A DNA stretch of 29,037 bases from UBA3537 sp049889395 (GCA_049889395.1 JBMHDM010000041.1:1-29037); one strand, 5' to 3'. Numbered from the stretch's first letter, positions 1 to 8,522 are shown. Notes: a model not told the origin generated them from the letters alone. Numbers and translations: made by a program.

Positions 1-2685
1 GATAAAACGGGGTTGAATAAAATATTCCGTGGCGCTCACCGAAATATTACCCGCATTACTTTGGCTTTGTGCACGTGTATCCAACAGGTTTGTCGCTTTA
101 ATTTCATATTCAAACTTTGCATCTTCATCTTTTCGATAGGATAATGAGGCATTCCAAAATTCAAAAGTGTTAATCGTACCGTTTTCGTCACTAAAATCAT
201 TATAAGAATAATCCGTTCTAAAGGTGAATGATTTTAAAAACAATGCATCCAACTCAATGGATGGACTCTTGGTAAAGAATTTGGTGCTGTTTGGTCCGAG
301 GTTATTGTCTTGTATAGAATAACGGTAGCTCAAATCCAAGTTGGGTGCTGTACGAAAATTGGTTCGCACTTGGGCGCGATAGGATTGTGAAAAATTCTCA
401 TTTACTGACCGTCGATTTTGAATAAACTGATTGAATTTCGAATAATTAAAATTAGCTCTAATAGTTCCTCTAATTTTCCCAAAAGTTCTTTGAAAACGAC
501 CATTAGCAGAAATACTTTCATCGGCAAAAGGAGAGTTAAATGGGGTCGAAACACGAATCACGCTACCCGGTTGAAATATAGACTCCGTTCGAATATTATC
601 GATACTTTTGTTATAATTAACACTCGCAAAAACATTGGTGTAATTGAACATATTAAAACTGTAGTAAAATAAGTTTACATTGTGAGACAACGCATTTTCT
701 AGAGCTGGGTTTCCGGAAAATAAAGCATTGTAGTTATTCAGCACCAAGCCACTGGCAAAATTTGAAACATCGGTGAATTGTGTTTGCATGCTATAAGTGA
801 GATTTAAGGTTTCACTCTTTTTAAGTTGGACTATAATATTCAAATCTGGTAAAAATCTGAAAAATTTGTCTGTAACCGTCTGTCCAAATTGTGTGTTTTG
901 AACGTGATAGGCGTGCCCTGAAATTCCTGGAGTAATGGTAAAAATTCCTGTTTTTAATCGATAATGAAGTCCTAGGTATATATCAGAAAAATTGTAATCA
1001 ATGGCATTGGCATCTAAGCCATCGTTTATAGTTGGAGTTGAATCAAACCTTGAATTATCGTCTAAGAATTGAAAAATATTGGAATCAAATTTTTGGTGAC
1101 TCAAAATCGTACCAAATGTCAAATTAATGTTACTTTTTTTATTCAAAATATTCCAATAGTCCAATTTGGCATCCAACTGGTTTGATCTGACCCGTTTTTC
1201 TTGAGCCAAATTATAATTACTTTGCGTGTCATCTAGTCCAAGATTGGCGGCGGTTCCATCATAGTTCAATTTGTCTTCTAAAATGGCATTATAAAAGGGG
1301 TCTTCATCTTTGATAACATGCTGAGCTTCAAGCGCAAAAATATTATTCTCATTCAGTGTGTAATAGTAATTCAAATTCTGACTCACATTATAAGGTGTGG
1401 TTTCTTCCATTTGGTCAATGTTGTTATTAATGGATGAAAAAAGGCGTTGGTCTTGCTCACTTTTAGACATTTGCCCAAAAACATCATACTCCAGTTGATT
1501 ATTGGCATTGGGCTGATATTTGGCAGATAATTTGAGCATACCCAAGTTATTTTCTTGAACGGTATTGCTTTCTGTTCTTTCATCTGGAATACCCAAATCG
1601 GAATCGGTGTATTGAATGGAACGATTTTCTTGAAGTTCATTCCGACTGTTTGAAAAAATAGCAAATCCACCAAGATCTAGAGCGCTATTTGGTGACCAAC
1701 TGAAATTGGTAGCGCCAAACTTGGTATTAATATCCTTAGCTCTGTTGTTTTGAAGTGTTAAGAATCCAATGTCGTTATTGCCCAAATTTAAATTAGTGCC
1801 ACTACTCAAACTCGGACGACGAAAGCCACCTGTGAAGTTGAAATAATCTCTCCGACTAAAAGCAACTTCACCAATGTTATTCAAATCGCCTATAAAATTA
1901 ATACTGTAATCAGGACTGTAATAAAATAGTTTTGGCTGGGCCAAATAAAGGGTTTTATCATCAGAATCTCCTGCACCAGCGGTTACATTTCCAAACCAAA
2001 AATTCTTTTTCCCTTCTTTAAGTTTAATATTTATAGCGACATTATTTTGGTTATTGGTCACACCTCCCAATTGGCTGACTTCGGAGTAATTTTTTAAAAC
2101 TTGAACTTTATCAACGGCATTTGAAGGAATGTTTTTAGTAGCAAGTTTAGTATCACCATCAAAAAAATCTTTTCCTTCTACCATCAACTTGGAGACTACT
2201 TTTCCTTCAACTTCCACTTGGCCATCATCATTAATTTCCACACCTGGAAGATTTTCTAAAACATCCTCAAGTTTTCGCTCCGTCCCTTTATTGAATGAAT
2301 CTGCATTATAAACCAAGGTATCCCCGCTAATCGTGACAGGCATTTCGTAGGTCAATTCGACCTCATCCAAAGCATTATCTTCTTCCAGCGTAAAGTCTTG
2401 GGTGAAGTTAGAATCAGTAGTTTCAACAATTTGGCTCAAAGACTTCATCCCAATATAGCTCACTTGTACAGAATAAGTGGTATTCTTTTTGAGATCCAAG
2501 CGGTATCGTCCCTCATCATTTGTAATACCATAAGAATCTAAAGCACTTGTCGCTTTGTTTATGGCAATAACATTAGCCAATTCAAGTGGATTTCCCAAAG
2601 AATCTTTTACATAGCCCTCCAGTTTGACTTGTGAAAATGATAGGGTACAAAAGAGCATAAAAAGAATGCTAAAGTAAAATTTCAT
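1..2685 (-). CDS. Outer-membrane beta-barrel protein with carboxypeptidase-like regulatory domain (TonB-receptor-like), partial at C-terminus
   Basis: The reading frame is open from an ATG at 2685 to the left edge, 895 codons with no stop, so only the last residues are missing. Residues 1-18 are a Sec signal peptide ending LSFSQ. Residues about 20-105 look like a CarboxypepD_reg-like beta-sandwich (DSLGNPLELANV, then TNDEGRYRL). Residues about 118-225 resemble a TonB-receptor plug (LEDVLENLPGVEI, then VDKVQVLKNYSEVSQLGG). The rest is rich in alternating aromatic/polar beta-strands ending near TEYFIQPRFI, as expected for a barrel. Known families of this architecture sit in the outer membrane and move or bind a ligand, here unidentified. 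It lies 28 nt downstream of the second GLPGLI gene, so it is probably co-transcribed with that pair. No SusD partner is adjacent, which argues against a glycan importer. The barrel assignment is confident; the ligand is not. Confidence 0.85.
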   Translation of the reverse strand, partial: MKFYFSILFMLFCTLSFSQVKLEGYVKDSLGNPLELANVIAINKATSALDSYGITNDEGRYRLDLKKNTTYSVQVSYIGMKSLSQIVETTDSNFTQDFTLEEDNALDEVELTYEMPVTISGDTLVYNADSFNKGTERKLEDVLENLPGVEINDDGQVEVEGKVVSKLMVEGKDFFDGDTKLATKNIPSNAVDKVQVLKNYSEVSQLGGVTNNQNNVAINIKLKEGKKNFWFGNVTAGAGDSDDKTLYLAQPKLFYYSPDYSINFIGDLNNIGEVAFSRRDYFNFTGGFRRPSLSSGTNLNLGNNDIGFLTLQNNRAKDINTKFGATNFSWSPNSALDLGGFAIFSNSRNELQENRSIQYTDSDLGIPDERTESNTVQENNLGMLKLSAKYQPNANNQLEYDVFGQMSKSEQDQRLFSSINNNIDQMEETTPYNVSQNLNYYYTLNENNIFALEAQHVIKDEDPFYNAILEDKLNYDGTAANLGLDDTQSNYNLAQEKRVRSNQLDAKLDYWNILNKKSNINLTFGTILSHQKFDSNIFQFLDDNSRFDSTPTINDGLDANAIDYNFSDIYLGLHYRLKTGIFTITPGISGHAYHVQNTQFGQTVTDKFFRFLPDLNIIVQLKKSETLNLTYSMQTQFTDVSNFASGLVLNNYNALFSGNPALENALSHNVNLFYYSFNMFNYTNVFASVNYNKSIDNIRTESIFQPGSVIRVSTPFNSPFADESISANGRFQRTFGKIRGTIRANFNYSKFNQFIQNRRSVNENFSQSYRAQVRTNFRTAPNLDLSYRYSIQDNNLGPNSTKFFTKSPSIELDALFLKSFTFRTDYSYNDFSDENGTINTFEFWNASLSYRKDEDAKFEYEIKATNLLDTRAQSQSNAGNISVSATEYFIQPRFI

Positions 2686-2713
2686 AATTTGAGTTTTGAG
2701 TTAATTTAATAGA

Positions 2714-3580
2714 TTAGTACCGTCCGCGTCCACCACGTCCTCGATACATGTTACGCATTTCTTCCATTTTTTGTATGACCGTCGCATTGTAATCTTTTCT
2801 GGAAATTACTTTTCCTTTTTTTGGCGCTTCAATTAAGGCTTTATCCTCAGGATTCATCACAATCTTGGAACACAATATGGTGGTTCGATCTGCATTGACC
2901 TCAAGAATGAGACCCGGTAATCCCCAGAACTCTCCTGGGCCTTGATTTACGGGAATTTGAGGGGTGTACCAAGCGGTTACTTCAATGGTTTTTGGCACTT
3001 CGATTTCATCTGAGACAGAGTTAGTTTTTGTTGAATCTTGTTGGGTTTTTTTATTGTCTCTACCACGGTCACGGCGTCGCATACTGCGCCAGTCAAACTC
3101 ATCAACAGTTTTTGTGGCTGTTGCTTTCATACACAGGTATTGTCCGATCTGCTTGGTTTCTGATCCCAACTTCCAGTCTAACTTTTGGAGGGAATCTGTT
3201 ATTAAAAATTGACGTCCAAAAAATTCTTGATCTTGGATGAATTGTTGTGATTTTACATTTTTGTACTGAGGTCCTGCTGCAAAACTATTTCCCCACATTC
3301 CAAAACCACGCTGACCCGGCGCCTCTAACACTTCCTCTTCCTTAAAAATTGAAGCCTCTTTGTCGAATGTTAATACGAATGTTTTTTCGAACATACTTCG
3401 CATGCGGTCCATAATTTGCTTCTTTTGGGCTTCACTCATTTGTTGACCACCCCAACTATCTAAATCTGGACTGGTTTTGGACATGTAGTATGCATGTCCT
3501 TGAAAATTTTGAGTATGTCCCACCACGGTGGCGACTATATAAACTCCGAGAAGTGTTAATCGTCTGAAATTGAAATACAT
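2714..3580 (-). CDS. GLPGLI family secreted protein (second of a tandem pair)
   Basis: 288 residues starting at ATG 3580, with an N-terminal hydrophobic signal segment ending near GHTQNFQG. The family signature GLPGLILEVN follows AWYTPQIPVNQGP, and CSKI lies a few residues later, so this belongs to the GLPGLI/Porph_ging family of Bacteroidota, whose function is not established. Compared with its neighbour it carries two arginine-rich stretches: RSMRRRDRGRDNKK about residues 165-179, and a tail RGRGGRGRY at the very C-terminus. A perfect TAnnTTTG element lies just upstream at 3601-3608, so it may have its own promoter as well as read-through from the first GLPGLI gene. It precedes the outer-membrane beta-barrel gene by 28 nt, which suggests that the periplasmic or surface GLPGLI proteins work with that barrel. 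The family call is confident; the role is unknown. Confidence 0.88.
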   Translation of the reverse strand: MYFNFRRLTLLGVYIVATVVGHTQNFQGHAYYMSKTSPDLDSWGGQQMSEAQKKQIMDRMRSMFEKTFVLTFDKEASIFKEEEVLEAPGQRGFGMWGNSFAAGPQYKNVKSQQFIQDQEFFGRQFLITDSLQKLDWKLGSETKQIGQYLCMKATATKTVDEFDWRSMRRRDRGRDNKKTQQDSTKTNSVSDEIEVPKTIEVTAWYTPQIPVNQGPGEFWGLPGLILEVNADRTTILCSKIVMNPEDKALIEAPKKGKVISRKDYNATVIQKMEEMRNMYRGRGGRGRY

Positions 3581-3600
3581 ATAATTTTGTTTTCTATTTA

Positions 3601-3608
3601 CAAATTTA
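3601..3608 (-). promoter_or_regulatory. Candidate -7 element (TAAATTTG) for the second GLPGLI gene
   Basis: The minus strand reads TAAATTTG, a full match to the Bacteroidota -7 consensus TAnnTTTG, about 20 nt before the ATG at 3580. No well-spaced -33 TTG is evident. In AT-rich DNA such matches also arise by chance, so this is tentative. Confidence 0.35.
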
Positions 3609-3651
3609 AGGTTTGTTTCAATTTAGGGCGTTAAATTCTTCACAAAAGCAA

Positions 3652-4500
3652 TTATCCTCCTACACGAATTTCAAAGGTGTTTTCATTTGAGCCACGGCCT
3701 TTATATTGTTCATTCATTTCTTTCATTTTCTTCATCATAATTTTTGAATGTTCATCTCGAGTAACTAATTTACCTTTTTTGGGCTCTTGAATATCGACCA
3801 TCTTTTTTAGATTTAAGGTGATTTTACTACACAAAATGGTTAAATCTCCGTCATTGACTTCCAAAATCAGTCCTGGTAATCCTTGGTATTGATCTGGTCC
3901 ATTGTTAATTGGAATTTGTGGGGTGTACCAAGCGGTTACCGTTTGGGTTATCATCTTTGGTTCAGATATTGCGTTATCAGTAGAAGAATCTTTACTATCA
4001 GTGCTGTAAGACACCATAGAATGCCCTTCGACTTGTTTGGTAAATGTCGCTTTGAAACAGGAATATGTTCCAATATTTTTAGTTTCTTGGTGTAAGGTCC
4101 ATTCTATGGGCTGAACGGTGTCTTTGATAAGAAATTGTTTACCAAAGGACTCAACTTGGTTGGTATAGGTTTGATTTTTTAAATCCTTGTACAAAACACC
4201 CGAACCATTGTCAGACATCACGAATACCATACCCCCTCCGGTGGCTGGAGGAGCCAACTCAACGTCTTCTTTATATTGGGATTCTGTTTTATTGAAAGTA
4301 AGCAAATACGTTTTTTGAAATTGCTTTTTAAGCATGTTCATGATTTGCTGTTGCATTTCAGAACCCCCGACTTGGGTACTATCAATTTTGATATCTAAGC
4401 TGCGTTGGGTTTTGTAGGTAGCAACTCCTTGGAAATCTTGTGCCAGTAAAGATAAACTTGAGCACATGAGCAAAACAATAAGTCTAAATAGTGTAGTCAT
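3652..4500 (-). CDS. GLPGLI family secreted protein (first of a tandem pair)
   Basis: 282 residues from ATG 4500. Residues 1-20 are a classical signal peptide (LIVLLMCSSLSLLAQ, then DFQG). The family hallmark GLPGLILEVN follows AWYTPQIPINNGP, then CSKI, as in the paralogue downstream. The shared core also includes the segment around KTYLLTFNKTESQYKED near residues 65-80. The variable region between the two conserved halves is serine-rich here (STDSKDSSTDN), where the neighbour is arginine-rich. The C-terminus ends YKGRG followed by about 12 more residues, so it lacks the long RG tail of the paralogue. It is the first gene of a minus-strand unit (GLPGLI, GLPGLI, outer-membrane barrel) and is divergent from the exported protein gene at 4598. 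The family has no established biochemical function. Confidence 0.9.
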   Translation of the reverse strand: MTTLFRLIVLLMCSSLSLLAQDFQGVATYKTQRSLDIKIDSTQVGGSEMQQQIMNMLKKQFQKTYLLTFNKTESQYKEDVELAPPATGGGMVFVMSDNGSGVLYKDLKNQTYTNQVESFGKQFLIKDTVQPIEWTLHQETKNIGTYSCFKATFTKQVEGHSMVSYSTDSKDSSTDNAISEPKMITQTVTAWYTPQIPINNGPDQYQGLPGLILEVNDGDLTILCSKITLNLKKMVDIQEPKKGKLVTRDEHSKIMMKKMKEMNEQYKGRGSNENTFEIRVGG

Positions 4501-4597
4501 GGGAAATAGTTTAAGTTAGAATTTATTTAATATCTTTTAGACGACTAAATCTAATATTTGTAACAAACAACTCTCATTTTTTTTGTAATTTCCAACT

Positions 4598-5380
4598 ATG
4601 AATAAATTCCTTTTTTTGGTATTGGGGTTGACCTCAATTGTAAGTCAGGCTCAGCTTGAGCTGAGTTATGAAGCGATTGAAACAACCAGAGTTGACGCGG
4701 ATTATTTTATCGGGGCAGATCGTTTTGATGACTTATATTATATAAAAGATCAAACTTTATTTATGTCCAAGAATGGTCAAATGCAAAACTATGCCAACTT
4801 ACAGCTCGGCGCTATTGATCAAGTTAAAATTTTTAATAATTTAAAGCTAGCAGTATTACACAAAAATTTTAATACTGTAGTACTCCTAGACAATAGATTA
4901 GCGGAATTAAGTATAATTGATTTTAACAGTCAAACCCCCATACGTACGGTGTCAAATATTGCCTACGCCAGTGAAAATAACTTCTGGCTGTTCAATACTT
5001 TAACGCTTGAGTTAGAACTTTATAACTACAAAACTCAAAAAACAGTACAAAAAACACTCCCTCTTGGAGAAAAAGTATTAGCTCTACAAAGTGATTATAA
5101 TAATGTCATTGCCCTCACCCCCACGGCAATTTACCACTATAATTACACTGGAAGTTTAATTTCTAGGATAGAACACAATGGAATGGAGGATTTTAAATTG
5201 TGGGGTGATGACTTCATTTTCAAAAAAGAAAATAGGCTCTTTTTCAAAACACCCGCAGAAACTGAAATTCATATTCTAGAAAATTCAAAAAAAACAATTA
5301 AACAGTTTTTTGTAATGAACCAAACCTTGTATATTTATGACGGTCAAGAACTTAACCAGTACCAACTGATAAAATATTAA
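4598..5380 (+). CDS. Conserved exported protein of unknown function, upstream of deoxynucleoside kinase
   Basis: 260 residues from ATG 4598. Residues 1-19 form a Sec signal peptide (FLFLVLGLTSIVSQAQ), with cleavage likely after SQA. The mature part has repeated short strand patterns with many aromatic residues, and phrases such as FNTVVLLDNRLAEL and TLELELYNYKT. That pattern would suit a beta-propeller-like fold, but no catalytic motif is visible and the fold is inferred only. The stop codon is followed after three bases by the ATG of the deoxynucleoside kinase, so the two are surely one transcript. From memory, proteins of this kind occur in many Flavobacteriaceae. The close coupling to a cytosolic kinase is unexplained. 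I do not assign a function. Confidence 0.75.
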   Translation: MNKFLFLVLGLTSIVSQAQLELSYEAIETTRVDADYFIGADRFDDLYYIKDQTLFMSKNGQMQNYANLQLGAIDQVKIFNNLKLAVLHKNFNTVVLLDNRLAELSIIDFNSQTPIRTVSNIAYASENNFWLFNTLTLELELYNYKTQKTVQKTLPLGEKVLALQSDYNNVIALTPTAIYHYNYTGSLISRIEHNGMEDFKLWGDDFIFKKENRLFFKTPAETEIHILENSKKTIKQFFVMNQTLYIYDGQELNQYQLIKY

Positions 5381-5383
5381 ATT

Positions 5384-5998
5384 ATGCATATTGCCATTGC
5401 CGGAAATATTGGGGCAGGAAAAACTACTTTAACACAATTACTTGCAAAACATTACAAATGGGAAGCTCAACTGGAAGACGTTGTAGACAATCCTTACTTA
5501 GATGACTTTTACAATCAAATGGAACGTTGGAGTTTCAATCTTCAGGTCTATTTTTTGAACAGTAGATTTCGTCAAGTTTTACAAATTCGTAAAAGCGGAA
5601 AAGATATCATTCAAGATCGAACCATCTATGAAGATGCCAATATATTCGCCCCTAACTTGCATGCTATGGGGCTTATGACCAATAGAGATTTTGACAACTA
5701 CAGCTCTTTATTTAACCTCATGGAGAGCTTAGTTGAAGCTCCTGATTTGTTGATTTATTTAAGAAGTTCTATTCCAAATTTGGTCAATCAAATTCATAAA
5801 CGCGGTAGAGATTATGAAAACTCAATAAGTATCGATTACCTTAGCCGACTGAATGAACGCTATGAAGCCTGGATTCATGGATACAACAAAGGACGATTGC
5901 TTATCATCGAAGTAGATGATTTAGATTTTGTAGAAAATAAAGAGGATCTCGGTGGAATTATCAATAAAATTGATGCTGAAATAAACGGCCTTTTTTAA
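5384..5998 (+). CDS. Deoxynucleoside kinase
   Basis: 204 residues, the usual size for bacterial deoxynucleoside kinases (dNK family, salvage of deoxyribonucleosides to 5'-monophosphates with ATP, cytosolic). The P-loop GNIGAGKT is at residues 7-14. The likely catalytic base is Glu31 in the LEDVVDNPYL segment. The DRTIYED motif at 78-84 corresponds to the DRS/ERS motif of the family. The lid, with arginines in HKRGRDYE, is at about 138-145. Substrate preference (dA/dG against dC/dT) cannot be read reliably from sequence. It is co-transcribed with the exported protein upstream and ends at a bidirectional terminator. With the nucleoside transporter and thyA found later in the window it completes a nucleoside salvage theme, although it is not in the same operon. 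Confidence 0.92.
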   Translation: MHIAIAGNIGAGKTTLTQLLAKHYKWEAQLEDVVDNPYLDDFYNQMERWSFNLQVYFLNSRFRQVLQIRKSGKDIIQDRTIYEDANIFAPNLHAMGLMTNRDFDNYSSLFNLMESLVEAPDLLIYLRSSIPNLVNQIHKRGRDYENSISIDYLSRLNERYEAWIHGYNKGRLLIIEVDDLDFVENKEDLGGIINKIDAEINGLF

Positions 5999-6020
5999 GA
6001 ATACAAATCATCACAAAATA

Positions 6021-6049
6021 AAAAAACCACCCCTTCAGGTGGTTTTTTT
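6021..6049. terminator. Bidirectional Rho-independent terminator
   Basis: An 11-bp perfect stem (AAAAAACCACC at 6021-6031 with GGTGGTTTTTT at 6038-6048) encloses a 6-nt loop and is flanked by an A run on one side and a T run on the other. It sits between the stop of the deoxynucleoside kinase (5998) and the stop of the convergent pyrophosphatase gene (6067), so it can end transcription from both directions. Confidence 0.92.
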
Positions 6050-6066
6050 AATCTAATGTATAAAAA

Positions 6067-8493
6067 CTATTCTTTGGTAATTTCAACTTTTTTGATGACT
6101 TTCTTTTCAGAATCATTGGATGTTATTGAAACCTCAAAATCTTCTAGTTGTGCTTCAACCTCAGCTTTATTTCCTGAAAAAGTTTTCTCCACAACTGTTT
6201 CCACGCCATCTTCATTTGAAATATACTTGACTTTGGCGATAACACTTTTAGAATCATTTTGGTCAAATGACACTTTGACTTCAACTTCTTGGTTAGCGAC
6301 AGCAGATTCGTCTTGAGTATGACCGCCTAGAATTGGTGCGATCACCAGTCCTATTAAGCAAGTCAGTTTGATCAAAATATTCATTGAAGGTCCTGATGTA
6401 TCTTTGAAAGGGTCGCCGACGGTGTCTCCTGTTACAGCTGCTTTGTGAGCATCAGAGCCTTTGTAGGTCATTTCCCCATTAATTTCAACACCTGCTTCAA
6501 AAGATTTTTTGGCATTGTCCCAAGCCCCACCAGCGTTATTTTGGAAAATTGCCCAAAGTACTCCTGAAACGGTAACTCCAGCCATATAACCTCCAAGCAT
6601 TTCTGCAACTAGTTTATGGTTGTCTGAATAAACCAATAATCCAACAATCACTATCAAAATAGGAAAACCGATTGTCAATAGTCCTGGCAATAACATTTGT
6701 TTTAAAGATGCCTTTGTAGAAATATCAACACATTTGTCGTACTCTGGCTTACCAGTGCCTTCCATAATCCCTGGAATCTCTTTGAATTGGCGTCTAACTT
6801 CTTCAACCATTTCCATAGCGGCTTTACCAACAGAACTCATGGCCAATGCAGAGAATACAACTGGAACCATACCTCCAACAAATAACATTGCCAATACAGG
6901 AGCTTTGAAGATATTAATGCCATCAATTTCCGTAAACGTTACATAAGCTGCAAATAAAGCGAGTGCTGTAAGTGCTGCAGAGGCAATTGCAAAACCTTTT
7001 CCTGTTGCTGCTGTTGTATTTCCTACAGAATCTAAAATATCTGTACGTTCACGAACAATTGGTTCTTGTTCACTCATTTCGGCAATACCTCCAGCGTTGT
7101 CCGCAATAGGTCCAAAGGCATCAATGGCCAATTGCATCGCAGTAGTAGCCATCATTGCAGAGGCTGCCATCGCCACACCATAAAATCCAGCAAAAGCGTA
7201 AGAAGCCCAAATGGCTATTGCAAATAATAATACAGAAGAAAATGTAGAAATCATTCCTGTTGCGAGGCCAGCAATGATATTGGTTGCTGCCCCAGTACTT
7301 GATTGTTGTACAATATTCAGTATTGGTTTTTTACCTAAACCTGTATAATATTCTGTAAAAGAAGATATGGCACCACCAACAATAAGACCCACCAAGGTGG
7401 CATAAAATACTCTGTATGCAGAAATGTTTTGTAACCCTTCTCCATAGAACTCCATCTGCATAGTTTCTGGTAACATCCAAGTCACTAAACCAAAGCTGGC
7501 CAATCCAACTAGAACGATCGATGTCCAATTACCAATGTTCAACGCTTTTTGAACTTCTGCTTCTTTGGCATCATTGGAACCAATTTTAACAAGAAGTGTT
7601 CCAATAATCGAGATAATAATGCCTGCACCAGCAATAGCCATAGGAAGTAAGATTGGACCAATTCCGCCAAAATCATCCGAAATACTTCCACCCATATCTT
7701 TTATAATATAATTTCCAAGAACCATAGCCGCTAAAACCGTTGCCACATAAGATCCAAACAAATCAGCACCCATTCCTGCTACATCTCCTACATTATCTCC
7801 AACATTATCAGCGATTGTGGCTGGGTTTCTTGGATCGTCCTCAGGGATACCAGCTTCAACTTTTCCTACTAGATCAGCGCCTACATCGGCAGCTTTGGTG
7901 TAAATACCGCCTCCGACGCGCGCAAATAAAGCAATGGATTCTGCACCAAGTGAAAACCCTGCAAGCGTTTCGAGTACAATAGTCATGTCATTGGTATTGG
8001 TCCAAACACCGCCATCCATAAATATTCGGAAAAATATAATGAAGAATAATGAAAGACCCAATACGGCTAGTCCAGCAACGCCTAGTCCCATGACTGTTCC
8101 GCCACCAAAAGAAATTTTTAGTGCTTCTGGCAGACTGGTCTTTGCCGCCTGTGTAGTTCGAACGTTTGTTTTAGTGGCTATTCGCATTCCAATATTTCCT
8201 GCAAAAGCAGAAAATACGGCACCAATAACAAAAGCTATGATGATAAGATAGCTTGTAGTTTCAACAACGGAGGCAACACCAGCCAAAGCAATACTTGCTC
8301 CAATAACAAAATAGGTTAAAAGCTTATACTCGGCTTTAAGAAAAGCTAATGCACCAACATAGATATGGTCTGAAATCTCTTTCATTTTACCATCACCAGC
8401 ATCTTGCTTCATAACTGACGTTCGCTTTAGGCTCATATAGATTAAGCCTAAAATTGCCATAACTAAGGGCATGTATATCATTAATGATTCCAT
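6067..8493 (-). CDS. hppA: Membrane-bound ion-pumping pyrophosphatase (K+-dependent type)
   Basis: 808 residues, a polytopic inner-membrane protein that hydrolyses PPi and pumps H+ and/or Na+. The family signatures GGGIYTKAADVGADLVGKVE (194-213) and DNVGDNVGD (229-237) bind PPi-Mg. Ala495 within GNTTAATGKG marks the K+-dependent class; K+-independent enzymes have Lys there. The helix-6 segment reads DLFGSY, without the Glu of Na+ pumps (DLFES) and without the Glu four residues later that is typical of K+-independent H+ pumps. Instead a Glu is present in helix 5 (LGAES, Glu185). This fits the K+-dependent H+ pumps described for some Flavobacteria, so proton transport is the likelier reading. 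After the usual end (IAPILGGH, about 725) there is an extra acidic tail of about 83 residues, presumably periplasmic. A perfect -7 element lies at 8523-8530. Confidence 0.96.
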   Translation of the reverse strand: MESLMIYMPLVMAILGLIYMSLKRTSVMKQDAGDGKMKEISDHIYVGALAFLKAEYKLLTYFVIGASIALAGVASVVETTSYLIIIAFVIGAVFSAFAGNIGMRIATKTNVRTTQAAKTSLPEALKISFGGGTVMGLGVAGLAVLGLSLFFIIFFRIFMDGGVWTNTNDMTIVLETLAGFSLGAESIALFARVGGGIYTKAADVGADLVGKVEAGIPEDDPRNPATIADNVGDNVGDVAGMGADLFGSYVATVLAAMVLGNYIIKDMGGSISDDFGGIGPILLPMAIAGAGIIISIIGTLLVKIGSNDAKEAEVQKALNIGNWTSIVLVGLASFGLVTWMLPETMQMEFYGEGLQNISAYRVFYATLVGLIVGGAISSFTEYYTGLGKKPILNIVQQSSTGAATNIIAGLATGMISTFSSVLLFAIAIWASYAFAGFYGVAMAASAMMATTAMQLAIDAFGPIADNAGGIAEMSEQEPIVRERTDILDSVGNTTAATGKGFAIASAALTALALFAAYVTFTEIDGINIFKAPVLAMLFVGGMVPVVFSALAMSSVGKAAMEMVEEVRRQFKEIPGIMEGTGKPEYDKCVDISTKASLKQMLLPGLLTIGFPILIVIVGLLVYSDNHKLVAEMLGGYMAGVTVSGVLWAIFQNNAGGAWDNAKKSFEAGVEINGEMTYKGSDAHKAAVTGDTVGDPFKDTSGPSMNILIKLTCLIGLVIAPILGGHTQDESAVANQEVEVKVSFDQNDSKSVIAKVKYISNEDGVETVVEKTFSGNKAEVEAQLEDFEVSITSNDSEKKVIKKVEITKE

Positions 8494-8522
8494 AATTTGA
8501 ATTTATTTTATTTTAAAGGCCA

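Noticed and set aside
4556..4567. TTTGTAACAAA dyad upstream of 4598, similar to TTTTGTTACAAAA upstream of waaA, as a shared operator
   Set aside because: Very short, AT-rich, and partly made of the -7 element itself; two occurrences do not exceed chance expectation enough.
6056..8251. Plus-strand open frames antisense to the pyrophosphatase gene
   Set aside because: They are shadows of a strongly conserved minus-strand protein with all family motifs; none has recognisable domains or its own spacing signals.
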